Positions 35,358-44,152 of a DNA stretch of 45,719 nucleotides are shown here, one piece after another. Each line of letters begins with the position of its first letter. The stretch's first letter is position 1. Below the pieces are notes generated by a model. It saw nothing but the letters and a program-made list of their open reading frames with translations. It ran no database searches and had not been told where the DNA came from. Position numbers and translations under genes: made by a program. The DNA is from a virus, in the IMG/VR virus record IMGVR_UViG_3300005253_000027, positions 1 through 45,719 of that record. The stretch is one strand, 5' to 3'.

Positions 35358-35885
35358 ATGGCTGAAGAAGTAAAACATAATTTCGTAACCGGAAAGACTC
35401 TATATTTCTGCCGGTTCATATTATCGAACAGCAATGTTATGCTCGCCAACCCCGCGACGAACGAGGTCTGGGGTACAGGCGCCAGAGATGCCAGCGCTTA
35501 CGGTGTCGCCATGACTGAAGAAGGCGGGTCAGGCCACTACACAGGCGACTTCGCTGACGGGGGCGCGATAGCGGCAGGGACGTATCATATAGTTGTCTAT
35601 GACCGTCTGACAGGTGCTTTTATAGATTCCGATCCTGCTTTGGCGCAGGGTGATCTCCCTTGGGACGGAACCAGTGAAATAAATCTGTTTGCGGTATACA
35701 CAGACACGAATGAAATCCAAGGCAAACTTCCAGACGAATTCATAATGGGCAGTTCGGTAACAGATTCAATGGACGATGAGATAAATGCCGCAGTGCAGGA
35801 TCTCGGACAAGTGAAAACAATTGAAGACGAATCACCCGGTGACGGTGCGCCGGACAGGACGTCCGGTATTGTGAAGGGTTTTTAA
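35358..35885 (+). CDS. Virion structural protein, 175 aa
   Basis: The body (FVTGKTLYFCRFILSNSNVM; GHYTGDFADGGAIAAGTYHI; YDRLTGAFIDSD) is a beta sandwich related in style to the N-terminal domain of the 33374 gene product, suggesting diverged copies. The C-terminus is polar and probably disordered. It is coupled to tubular B. Confidence 0.55.
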   Translation: MAEEVKHNFVTGKTLYFCRFILSNSNVMLANPATNEVWGTGARDASAYGVAMTEEGGSGHYTGDFADGGAIAAGTYHIVVYDRLTGAFIDSDPALAQGDLPWDGTSEINLFAVYTDTNEIQGKLPDEFIMGSSVTDSMDDEINAAVQDLGQVKTIEDESPGDGAPDRTSGIVKGF

Positions 35886-37048
35886 TGCCTAACCATCCAA
35901 TTATCAATTTCAATAGTGGCGAGCTTAGCAAACTCATAGATGCCAGAAGCGACATAGACAAATATGCCGCAGGCTGCCGTGTATTAGAGAATATGATCCC
36001 GAGAGTCTACGGCATTGCCGAACGGCGTCCGGGATTACAATTCATTCTTGCAGCAGATGATAATGCCGTTGCCGGTAGGATAATTCCGTTCATATATTCC
36101 AATGCGATTGCCTATGTAATTGAGATGGGCGATCAGGTCTTTAGGTTCTTTTTCGACGGTGGCGTAGTTCTTGACGGTGCCAGCGCTGTTGAAACTGCCA
36201 CTCCGTATGTAGAAGCGGATTTATTTCAGGTTCAGTTTATCCAAAGTCTTGATGTTTTGTACCTTACCCATCAGGATTACGCCCCGAGGACATTGAGCCG
36301 AACGTCGGCTACTGTTTTTGCCTTAGCAGCGATAGAGTTTAAGTTCGGGCCGTTCTTACAGAGAAATGATTACCTTGAAGATGATGACGTTACTCTTACG
36401 TGTTCGGTGATAGCCGCAGCGGCATCAGGGACTTTAACTGCCTCCGCAGCGACTTTCCTATCAGGTCACGTAGGGTCTTTGTGGAAGCTGACGTTACCCA
36501 GGGTCAATACCTCAGTAAAAGGTACCGCTACCGGGACGGGAGTGATCGACGCCGCCATAGACGTTGACGGACCGTTTACCTTTAAGACGTCAGGTCATTG
36601 GGGCGCCACCATAGAACTCCAACGAAACGAAGACTCTAACGGATGGGAGACTTTCAGGACTTGGACTTCTGTTTTGAGTGCGGGCGTGGGGTCGTTAAAC
36701 GCTCAGTATACTGGCATAGAGTACGCTCAAAATACCCAATACAGAATGAACGTCACTACGTATTCGGGAGGCACAGTTCAAGCGTCTCTCACGGTCAACA
36801 CCTCAACTCAATCGGGGATAGTCAAAATAACAGCGGTGACTAATTCAACTTCGGCGACTGCTACAGTCATATCTAAACTCGCATCTACCGATACCACAAA
36901 GCAATGGAACGAAGGCGCGTGGTCGGGGGTCAGAGGTTATCCGAAGACAGTGTGTATCTTCCAGAGTCGGGCGATTTACGCCAGTACGTCCTTTCAACCT
37001 CAAACATTATGGTTCAGTCAGACGGGGGCCTACAGCATAATTACGTAG
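35885..37048 (+). CDS. Tail tubular protein B-like, N-terminal part
   Basis: 387 residues beginning MPNHPIINFNSGELSKLIDA then ARSDIDKYAAGCRVLENMIP, with RPGLQFILAADDNAVAGRII. This is the start of the nozzle protein (T7 gp12 type; GELS, Y..GC...EN..), and further on VCIFQSRAIYASTSFQPQTL leads into WFSQTG. The frame then ends at TAG 37048, but the homologous continuation is in the +1 frame from 37041. See the next entry and findings. Confidence 0.8.
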   Translation: MPNHPIINFNSGELSKLIDARSDIDKYAAGCRVLENMIPRVYGIAERRPGLQFILAADDNAVAGRIIPFIYSNAIAYVIEMGDQVFRFFFDGGVVLDGASAVETATPYVEADLFQVQFIQSLDVLYLTHQDYAPRTLSRTSATVFALAAIEFKFGPFLQRNDYLEDDDVTLTCSVIAAAASGTLTASAATFLSGHVGSLWKLTLPRVNTSVKGTATGTGVIDAAIDVDGPFTFKTSGHWGATIELQRNEDSNGWETFRTWTSVLSAGVGSLNAQYTGIEYAQNTQYRMNVTTYSGGTVQASLTVNTSTQSGIVKITAVTNSTSATATVISKLASTDTTKQWNEGAWSGVRGYPKTVCIFQSRAIYASTSFQPQTLWFSQTGAYSIIT

Positions 37049-37055
37049 GGATATT

Positions 37056-38309
37056 ATGGTAGTTGCGATAGGAAATGGCCCAAATACAGGCCCGAACATT
37101 GCCGGGTCATACATAGACACAAACAACGAAGGCTCGACCCCTGGTGTTGCCAGTACGACCGCTACCCCAAGTGCGTTCAATCGGCTAATTACCGACTCCT
37201 CTTCGTTTTCTCTGACTTTAGACTCAGGGACGAGAAATGCAATCCAATGGATAGCAGCCAAGAAACACATTCTGATAGGAACTACCGGAGGCGAGTGGCG
37301 GATGGGAGGCCCTCCACAGAGACCATTCACTCCTACTAACTTTGAGTTGAAGCAGCAGACGAATCGCGGATCGAAGGATATGCAGCCCATCTTGATAAGT
37401 GATGCAATTGCTTTTGTGAATGTAGTTGGAAGAAAATTGCATAAACTTACCTTCAATGGAGTGAGTGAGGATTACGAAACTCCAGACCTTTCAGTCCTGG
37501 CCGAACACATAACCGAAAGCGGTGTAACGTCTATGGCGTTCCAGCGGAATCCAGATGAGATACTATGGCTTACCCGTGTTGACGGCACGTTACTTTCGAT
37601 GACTTACGATCCGATTCAGAATGTAATTGCGTGGGCTCGGCACCCTATGGGGACGGCCCTTGCGGAAAGCGTAGCGGTTATTCCCGGTGATGGCGAGGAC
37701 GAAGTATGGGTTTTCGTGCAGAGGACGGTTGGTGGGAGTACTGTAAGATATGTAGAAAGAATGAAGCCTCGCAACTGGGGAGACGACGTTGAGGATATGT
37801 TCTTCGTGGACTCGGGATTAACTTACGATAGCACGGCAACGACAACTATCACGGGATTGGATCATTTGGAGGGTGAGACAGTTGCAATCTTAGGCGACGG
37901 TGCCGTACTTCCTACGAAGGTAGTCTCAGGCGGTTCTATCAGTTTAGCGGAGTCAGTCTCGGTGGCGCAGGTCGGCTTACCATACACCTACAAATTGAAG
38001 CCAATGAGAATGGACCAAAACACTCAGGCGGGTACATCTAAGGGATCTGTAAAGAAGTTCGCCGAAGTGGTGATAAGTTTCTTCAGGACATTGAATGCGA
38101 AGTTCGGCGACGGCAATACGACGTTCAAAATTCCGTGGCGGGAATCTTCTGATGATTATGGCGATCCTCCGGCTTTGTTTACCGGAGATAAGGAAGTCGT
38201 CACGGACGGAGGCTTCAACGTGGAAGACCCATTTGAAATTACAGGCTCAGATCCAATGCCGTGTAGCGTCCGCGCGATTATACCGCGCGTTGAGAAAGTA
38301 GGGAGATAG
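37056..38309 (+). CDS. Tail tubular protein B-like, C-terminal part
   Basis: 417 residues. SGTRNAIQWIAAKKHILIGT, TGGEWRMGG, then QQTNRGSKDMQPILISDAIA and SMAFQRNPDEILWLTRVDG are the middle and end of the same nozzle protein. ATG 37056 has AGGG at suitable distance, so re-initiation is possible. The open frame begins at 37041, overlapping the first part by 8 bases. The full joined product would be about 800 residues, typical of gp12-type proteins. Confidence 0.8.
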   Translation: MVVAIGNGPNTGPNIAGSYIDTNNEGSTPGVASTTATPSAFNRLITDSSSFSLTLDSGTRNAIQWIAAKKHILIGTTGGEWRMGGPPQRPFTPTNFELKQQTNRGSKDMQPILISDAIAFVNVVGRKLHKLTFNGVSEDYETPDLSVLAEHITESGVTSMAFQRNPDEILWLTRVDGTLLSMTYDPIQNVIAWARHPMGTALAESVAVIPGDGEDEVWVFVQRTVGGSTVRYVERMKPRNWGDDVEDMFFVDSGLTYDSTATTTITGLDHLEGETVAILGDGAVLPTKVVSGGSISLAESVSVAQVGLPYTYKLKPMRMDQNTQAGTSKGSVKKFAEVVISFFRTLNAKFGDGNTTFKIPWRESSDDYGDPPALFTGDKEVVTDGGFNVEDPFEITGSDPMPCSVRAIIPRVEKVGR

Positions 38310-38310
38310 A

Positions 38311-38874
38311 ATGTGGTTCCTTTTGGCATCTATGGCATTACAGGCATTTAGCTCCTTCCAGCAGGGAAGGGCGCAAGCCGCCGACGAGAGGCAGAACGAA
38401 GCAATAGCCAGGCACAACGCCTTATTGGCCGAAACAGATAGGCGAGCGGCTGAGGTCAAGCTCGAAGAAGACCAACTGCTTCAACTCTTCGAGTCCGAGC
38501 AGGCCATAGGCAGAGCAACGGTCAGGGCGGGTGCTAGCGGGGCCAGGGTTGATGTAGGCGCTCCGTTTAAGGAAAGGGCACAGTTAGGTTCCATGTTCGA
38601 CTTTATGAGGTTCAGGGCCGCCAGGGAGGGCCGTGAGGGTATCGAGGACTTAACGCAGGAAGCTGCGTCGTTTAGAGCCAGGGCGAAACAGTTTGGCGAA
38701 AGGGCTAAGTCGGCAGAGAAGGCAGGATTACTCGGGGCCGGTACGGCGATTTTGGGTGGGTTGGCTAAGGGTACGAAGCAAGGGCATTTCTTTCAGCCGA
38801 AGTCAACGACTACAAGTCGGGGTTTTGCTACAGGCGTATCTTCAACTGCAACTGCGGGCGCCGGAAGGTTTTAA
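38311..38874 (+). CDS. Internal virion protein (T7 gp14-like)
   Basis: 187 residues starting MWFLLASMALQAFSSFQQGR, with a long Ala/Glu/Arg helix (AADERQNEAIARHNALLAET; DRRAAEVKLEEDQLLQLF) and a Gly-rich end. This is the look of the first of three T7-type ejection proteins, which form a channel across the outer membrane during DNA entry. It is followed by the other two in order. Confidence 0.7.
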   Translation: MWFLLASMALQAFSSFQQGRAQAADERQNEAIARHNALLAETDRRAAEVKLEEDQLLQLFESEQAIGRATVRAGASGARVDVGAPFKERAQLGSMFDFMRFRAAREGREGIEDLTQEAASFRARAKQFGERAKSAEKAGLLGAGTAILGGLAKGTKQGHFFQPKSTTTSRGFATGVSSTATAGAGRF

Positions 38875-38883
38875 GGAGACATT

Positions 38884-40341
38884 ATGGGATTTAGATGGCC
38901 GACAATGCCGGGAAGCGGAGGGGCACAAGTAGCCCAGCAAATAGGTGCTATCGGTGCGGGCATAGGGGCCTTGGGTGAAGAAATCAATGCCCAGCAGGCT
39001 GAAGTTGAATATCAGGATTTCAAACTCCGGCAGAAGGCCAGAATAAATGCTCTCGGTGATACGTTGGAACAAAATACCGACGAGAATACGTATCTTTCCG
39101 AAACAAAAAAAGTCATTGACCAGATGCAGTCCGACATGCCGAAGAACGGTCTCGCCAAGAGGTTCGCTTCTTCATGGATCAAGAATGAAATACCCCATTT
39201 GAATAAAGCTGCCAACGAGTCGATCAAGAGAAGGATAAAGGATAAATCGGACGTCAAGCAAGGAGAGCTGATAGAAGATGCTATCCGCAGTGGTAATACA
39301 GTAGACTTAGAAGAACACACCGTCGCCCGAGTCGGGTTTGGGTACATGAGCGCCGCTGACGCTCAGAGGGTGTTGCAAGACACCAGACATAAAGCCGAAC
39401 GATCGGCCGCAGAACAGATTGCCCTGGGGCCGAAACCTGAAATAATCCTTGATAACTACACAACTGCCCAGGAACTCCAAAAGGACTTCCCAACCTTAAC
39501 GCCGGGAGATTTTCAAGATTTACGGTCCATGGCGCGAGGCCAGCAAAGATACCTCGAAACAGACGAGAAATTGCGGAGGCGAGAAGCTATCAACGCAGTC
39601 GGCGTGGAGGCAAGCAAACTCGCAGCAACAGAAGGCATTGAGGGTTACAAGAAGGCTCAGAAGTTACTGCTGGACAATATTGATATTCTCGGTCACGACT
39701 TGTTTACGACTCTAAGCCGGAATTTGCAAACTACCTCGAAACTCTACGGTGAAACGGGAATCAACTATTACGAAGTGACACACAAGCCTTCTGTCTTCTG
39801 GGAACTCGACAGTCAAATCAAGGCTGGCACTCTTACCGATCCTGCGTTCGTTTACCAGAGAACAGGTGCGGACGGTATCAGTGAGACGGACGCGGCTCGC
39901 CTTGCAAAGAGAATACCGAAACAGGGAGGAAGTGCGAACGATTTCCGCAACGGCGCTGCGGCGACAATGTTCCTAAACGCTTACAAGGCGGCAGTGAGCA
40001 ATAACCTTCTTCTTGATGAAGCAGGGCTGGGTAAAGAGTTGGGATTGAGATGGCTGGAAGACTCCCTCCAACAACACCCGGACTGGTCACTGAGACAGGT
40101 AGACGAAGAGGCTTTACGGATAATGGAGAAAGTCCAGCAAGCGGAGATTGAGGGAGCGTTACCGACAACTGCCGACGAACTAAAGGGATTGCGAGTCAAG
40201 GCGGAAAAGAAAACCAACAGAGATATTATGCAGCGTATCTGGGAGCAAATGACAGAGGAAGAAAGAGTTATCGCCATGCAGGCATTAAAGCAGGGCAAGA
40301 CAGCGAAAGAAATCATAGCCTTTTTCGAGGCGAACAAATAA
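38884..40341 (+). CDS. Internal virion protein (T7 gp15-like)
   Basis: 485 residues, start behind AAGGAG. It has helical repeats (IGAGIGALGEEINAQQAEVE; AINAVGVEASKLAATEGIEG) and a C-terminal coil with EQMTEEERVIAMQALKQGKT. Homologues span the periplasm when the phage ejects DNA. Its stop overlaps the start of the next gene (TAATG). Confidence 0.7.
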   Translation: MGFRWPTMPGSGGAQVAQQIGAIGAGIGALGEEINAQQAEVEYQDFKLRQKARINALGDTLEQNTDENTYLSETKKVIDQMQSDMPKNGLAKRFASSWIKNEIPHLNKAANESIKRRIKDKSDVKQGELIEDAIRSGNTVDLEEHTVARVGFGYMSAADAQRVLQDTRHKAERSAAEQIALGPKPEIILDNYTTAQELQKDFPTLTPGDFQDLRSMARGQQRYLETDEKLRRREAINAVGVEASKLAATEGIEGYKKAQKLLLDNIDILGHDLFTTLSRNLQTTSKLYGETGINYYEVTHKPSVFWELDSQIKAGTLTDPAFVYQRTGADGISETDAARLAKRIPKQGGSANDFRNGAAATMFLNAYKAAVSNNLLLDEAGLGKELGLRWLEDSLQQHPDWSLRQVDEEALRIMEKVQQAEIEGALPTTADELKGLRVKAEKKTNRDIMQRIWEQMTEEERVIAMQALKQGKTAKEIIAFFEANK

Positions 40342-43300
40342 TGGCTAATCGCTTAACAGGATTATTGGACAAGCCCAAGGTGAAAGTGAATCGACTTGAA
40401 GGATTACTCGACCCGGTAGTCCCCATTGTTCCTGATCCTGCAAGAGTCGAACAGGGCATCAAAGATACTCTGGACATTGCCGAAAAGTCGAATGTTCCAA
40501 TTCCCAGTGCGACACAAAGCCATAAGACCTTCCAGGATATTATACTGCGTCAAGACACTGCATGGCAGCGGCTACTGGACATGCCGCGAAGAATCAACGT
40601 ACCCTTTACTGATCCGGTAGTCCCGGTTACACCAGAGGACGTAATTCGGGCCGAAAAAGAGAGTGCGCAGCGAGCATTAGAGATGCAGTTGGGTTTAGCT
40701 GTTACTGATCCGAGCGTAGTCGGCTCGATTCCGGCAGCGCCAATCCATCCATTACGAACAGCCGAAGAAATAGCCAAGGGTGGTGTGCGATTTGGCGAAA
40801 CTGTTCTCGGTATTTCGGGCGGTACTGTGCCCAACTGGGTTGGCAGATTCATAGAAGCCGGGGGCCGGGCACTGGACGATTTCGTAAAGCTCGGAACGGT
40901 AGACAAGGATCAGATTTACAATCCCTATGCCGAAGCGATTATGGCATTTGGGCGTAATATGTCGAGACAGGGCAAGGCTGATAGGAAATTATGGGCCGAG
41001 CGGGCACAGACAGGATGGGAGGCACTTGATCCTCAGTTGAAAGAGACTGATCCTGTTTCCTATGGCGCTGGTAGGTTGACCGAAGGCGTGGCGTCAAGCG
41101 CGCTGTCTGTGCTGGCGGTCTATCTTTCAGGTGGGGGGGCTGCGCCGGCACTGCTCAATCAAGGTTTCCGAATTAACCGGGGCCTGGTTGCGTTGTCCGG
41201 GCTCTCGGCAGCAGGGGGATTTGAACACGCCCAAGCCCTCGAAGATCCGACGAAAGGCGAGACGGAGAATTTCCTATGGTCAACGGTACAGGGATTTGCA
41301 GATGGCCTTATAGAGTACGTCATGGAATCGAGCTTTTTGGATGATGTGGGAAAGGGCGGTAAGGCATTAACGGCGGGAAGAAAAGAAGCGACCGAAGAGT
41401 TCTTCACAGGTGGTATGCAAACGTTGCGGGCCAAGACGCTTGAGAACGACGCCAAGGGCATGAGTGCTTACGATTCGATCAAGGATGCCGTCAAGACGTG
41501 GTTGGTTGGTTCGCCGTGGGACATCGCGGCCGGATTTATCGGCGGTTACGGTATCCAGGGCGGTGCGAATCTTATAGCGTTGACGAAGACGGCTAACGCC
41601 ATACCGCTTGAGGTCGAGGAAGCCCCCACGGCGCCCGCTAAGCCGTCGGAAGTCGCACCCCCAGCCGATGCTCCCATCAACGTCTACAAGACAACCGACG
41701 GCACGGTAACGGGTTTACAAGAGACAGATGTTGAATTGCGTGACGGGGTATTGGTAGATAAGGATACCGGCAAGCCCGTCATTCTCGACACAGAAGCCAG
41801 CGGTAGTGCTATTGCCGCCCCAGCGGCGGAAGTAACACCCGAAGGCGAGGTGCCCATACAGAAACCTTTGGCCGAAGAGGGCGCAGGTGGGATCGCATGG
41901 CAGACCGCAATGAAGAACGTTCTCGCCTTGGCCGAAAAGGATCGACCGCTTATCAAGAAAGAACAGACTGAGGCTCGCTCCCAGAGGGTAGGGGCAATGG
42001 CCGGGACGTTGGAATTCCTACGTGGGAAGGGCGTACCGGGCAAGGAAGCAATCCACAGGGCGTCCGGTCAACTCAAGGGCGCGCTGACTAATTACGAAGG
42101 CCGCTATCAGCCGTTGGAAGACATCATCGAACCTGCATTCATTCAAGCCGCCGAGAACGATATAGCCGATACCGAGAACCTTACTCCATTCGATAGAATC
42201 TCCTTGACGAATCACGATAAGACAGGCGCATGGGACAAAATGCTGCGCGGAGCGGCAATGACGCCGGGCGACGTGAGGTTGATAAGGAAGTGGCAACCTC
42301 TTCTTGCGAAAGAAGCCTCGAAGCGAGTGCCGTTGTCAACGAAGTTCTGGAGCGGCCTGGAAAGCCTACTCGGGACATTAAAGTTCGGTGCCGGCTTCGA
42401 CATCCAAACGCGACGTCAAGCACGATGGATGCGTGGTAGACATCCGATCATATTCCGCAAAGCAGTAGGCAGGAATATCGCCGCTTACATATCGAACCAA
42501 TATGCCGACAAGATGGCTGCGGAAACTGAATCAAGTCCTAACTATAAAATGGAGGCAAGGTTTAGTTCGCAGAAAAATGGCCTGAAATTCCTTTCCCGAC
42601 ATCCGGAAGTTAGCGTCGATCGACCGGAACAATTCACAGCAACAATACCTAAAGAGTTACCGTTCCTTGGCAAGAGGCTAAAGGTTGTCGGTAAGGGCGC
42701 AGAGGTAGTTTACAAATACACAGGAGGGCAGATCGGCAGGGTACACGCAGCGTCTATGCGGGGGTTCATCGACTCTTTCAACTGGATGCAGCAGAAACTT
42801 TGGGATCAGCAGATCAACAACTGGAAACAGAACAATATAGAGATTACGCCCAAGATGCTACATGACTTGGTCGATTTCCAAAACACAATGATGGGCATGG
42901 CAAAACCGAAGACAAACTTTGGCCAGGCTGTTAACCGGGTTATGCGGCCTGTTATGTGGTCCCCGAGTTTGACGTGGTCAAGAGTGCGTACACCTTCCTT
43001 GATGCTCTCTAATTCTACTATGAGAACAGAAGTTGCCGCGACGTTGGGTACGTATATAGGGACGGGACTGATGTACTTGGGCGCAGCCTCGATGCTTGCC
43101 CGATGGTGGGATTTGGACGATGTTGTCGAGTGGGATGTGGATTCCAGCGATTTCGGCAAGATCAAGTTAGGCAATACCCGATGGGATATTTTCGGTGACG
43201 GCGGCCCGTATGTCAGAGCCATACTGCAAACATGGAAAGGCACGAAGAAAAATCAAGCTGGCCGAGTAACAACGAGAGAGGGATTTGAAAAGCTCCAACC

Positions 43301-44141
43301 ATTCAAGCAACTATTCAGGAACAAACGTGCGCCTGCAATGGACTTATTCCTAAAGATATGGACGGGCAGAAACTACTACGGCGGCGATGCGTGGGCTTTA
43401 CCTGATTACGACTCCATGAGAAGAGAGGGTGGTCGAAAGGCGGAGATTGCTGATTGGCATGAGAAGTTCATGGAGTCCGAGAAAACCGAGGTGGCCTTCT
43501 TCATAAGTAAGGAAGTCTATGATCGCTTCATGCCCTTCTTCATACAGTCGGCGGCGGAGGCGGCGTGGTTTGACGGCTGGCCGCAAGCGTTAGGCGCAGG
43601 GACGGACGAATTCTTTAGTGGGCAGGCGTTGACGTATGAGCCGAGCACAAGTGCGGAATTGCAGATCGTTCAGGACGTAGCGGCCACGCAGGAATTCGAC
43701 AAGCTCTGGGATGATTTGACGCCGAGCCAGCAAGCCCAACTCCATAGCCAAATACCGGAAATGGAACGTCTTGAGATGAAGAAGGCTTCGGAGAAATTGC
43801 CGCCGGAAGAAATCAGCTTTGCGAAACAGAATCGGGCCGCAAAGCGGATATTCAAGGCAATGCCTGATGCCGTCAAGAAGGAAATGAACGCCGTGGGGGT
43901 GCGTATATCTGCGCCGTCCAGGAAGATTGGCAAGTTTTTCCTCAACGAAGACAGGTACAAGGCTTACGAGGGCATGGTGCGGCAAGAAGTCGAAACGAGC
44001 TTATCGAGAAGAATAGAAACGCCCCGATGGGAATCTAAGAGTGAAGTTACTCGCATGAAGATTATGAAAGACGACATAAAGCGAGCGAAGGCCAGGGCGA
44101 CAAGTAGGCTTTTGGTTGCTATCAATCGTGACAAATTATAA
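40341..44141 (+). CDS. Large internal virion protein (T7 gp16-like), 1266 aa
   Basis: It is the largest gene. It has a Pro-rich start (MANRLTGLLDKPKVKVNRLE), hydrophobic stretches near residues 250-290 (VASSALSVLAVYLSGGGAAP) and 395 (PWDIAAGFIGGYGIQGG), and a third near 890-915 (LGTYIGTGLMYLGAASMLAR). After it comes WDIFGDGGPYVRAILQTWKG, which resembles a domain of large polyvalent phage proteins (LPD38-type, by memory). I see no clear lysozyme or transglycosylase motif. It probably enters the host with DNA and forms the inner-membrane part of the channel. Confidence 0.7.
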   Translation: MANRLTGLLDKPKVKVNRLEGLLDPVVPIVPDPARVEQGIKDTLDIAEKSNVPIPSATQSHKTFQDIILRQDTAWQRLLDMPRRINVPFTDPVVPVTPEDVIRAEKESAQRALEMQLGLAVTDPSVVGSIPAAPIHPLRTAEEIAKGGVRFGETVLGISGGTVPNWVGRFIEAGGRALDDFVKLGTVDKDQIYNPYAEAIMAFGRNMSRQGKADRKLWAERAQTGWEALDPQLKETDPVSYGAGRLTEGVASSALSVLAVYLSGGGAAPALLNQGFRINRGLVALSGLSAAGGFEHAQALEDPTKGETENFLWSTVQGFADGLIEYVMESSFLDDVGKGGKALTAGRKEATEEFFTGGMQTLRAKTLENDAKGMSAYDSIKDAVKTWLVGSPWDIAAGFIGGYGIQGGANLIALTKTANAIPLEVEEAPTAPAKPSEVAPPADAPINVYKTTDGTVTGLQETDVELRDGVLVDKDTGKPVILDTEASGSAIAAPAAEVTPEGEVPIQKPLAEEGAGGIAWQTAMKNVLALAEKDRPLIKKEQTEARSQRVGAMAGTLEFLRGKGVPGKEAIHRASGQLKGALTNYEGRYQPLEDIIEPAFIQAAENDIADTENLTPFDRISLTNHDKTGAWDKMLRGAAMTPGDVRLIRKWQPLLAKEASKRVPLSTKFWSGLESLLGTLKFGAGFDIQTRRQARWMRGRHPIIFRKAVGRNIAAYISNQYADKMAAETESSPNYKMEARFSSQKNGLKFLSRHPEVSVDRPEQFTATIPKELPFLGKRLKVVGKGAEVVYKYTGGQIGRVHAASMRGFIDSFNWMQQKLWDQQINNWKQNNIEITPKMLHDLVDFQNTMMGMAKPKTNFGQAVNRVMRPVMWSPSLTWSRVRTPSLMLSNSTMRTEVAATLGTYIGTGLMYLGAASMLARWWDLDDVVEWDVDSSDFGKIKLGNTRWDIFGDGGPYVRAILQTWKGTKKNQAGRVTTREGFEKLQPFKQLFRNKRAPAMDLFLKIWTGRNYYGGDAWALPDYDSMRREGGRKAEIADWHEKFMESEKTEVAFFISKEVYDRFMPFFIQSAAEAAWFDGWPQALGAGTDEFFSGQALTYEPSTSAELQIVQDVAATQEFDKLWDDLTPSQQAQLHSQIPEMERLEMKKASEKLPPEEISFAKQNRAAKRIFKAMPDAVKKEMNAVGVRISAPSRKIGKFFLNEDRYKAYEGMVRQEVETSLSRRIETPRWESKSEVTRMKIMKDDIKRAKARATSRLLVAINRDKL

Positions 44142-44152
44142 AGGAGAAAATC

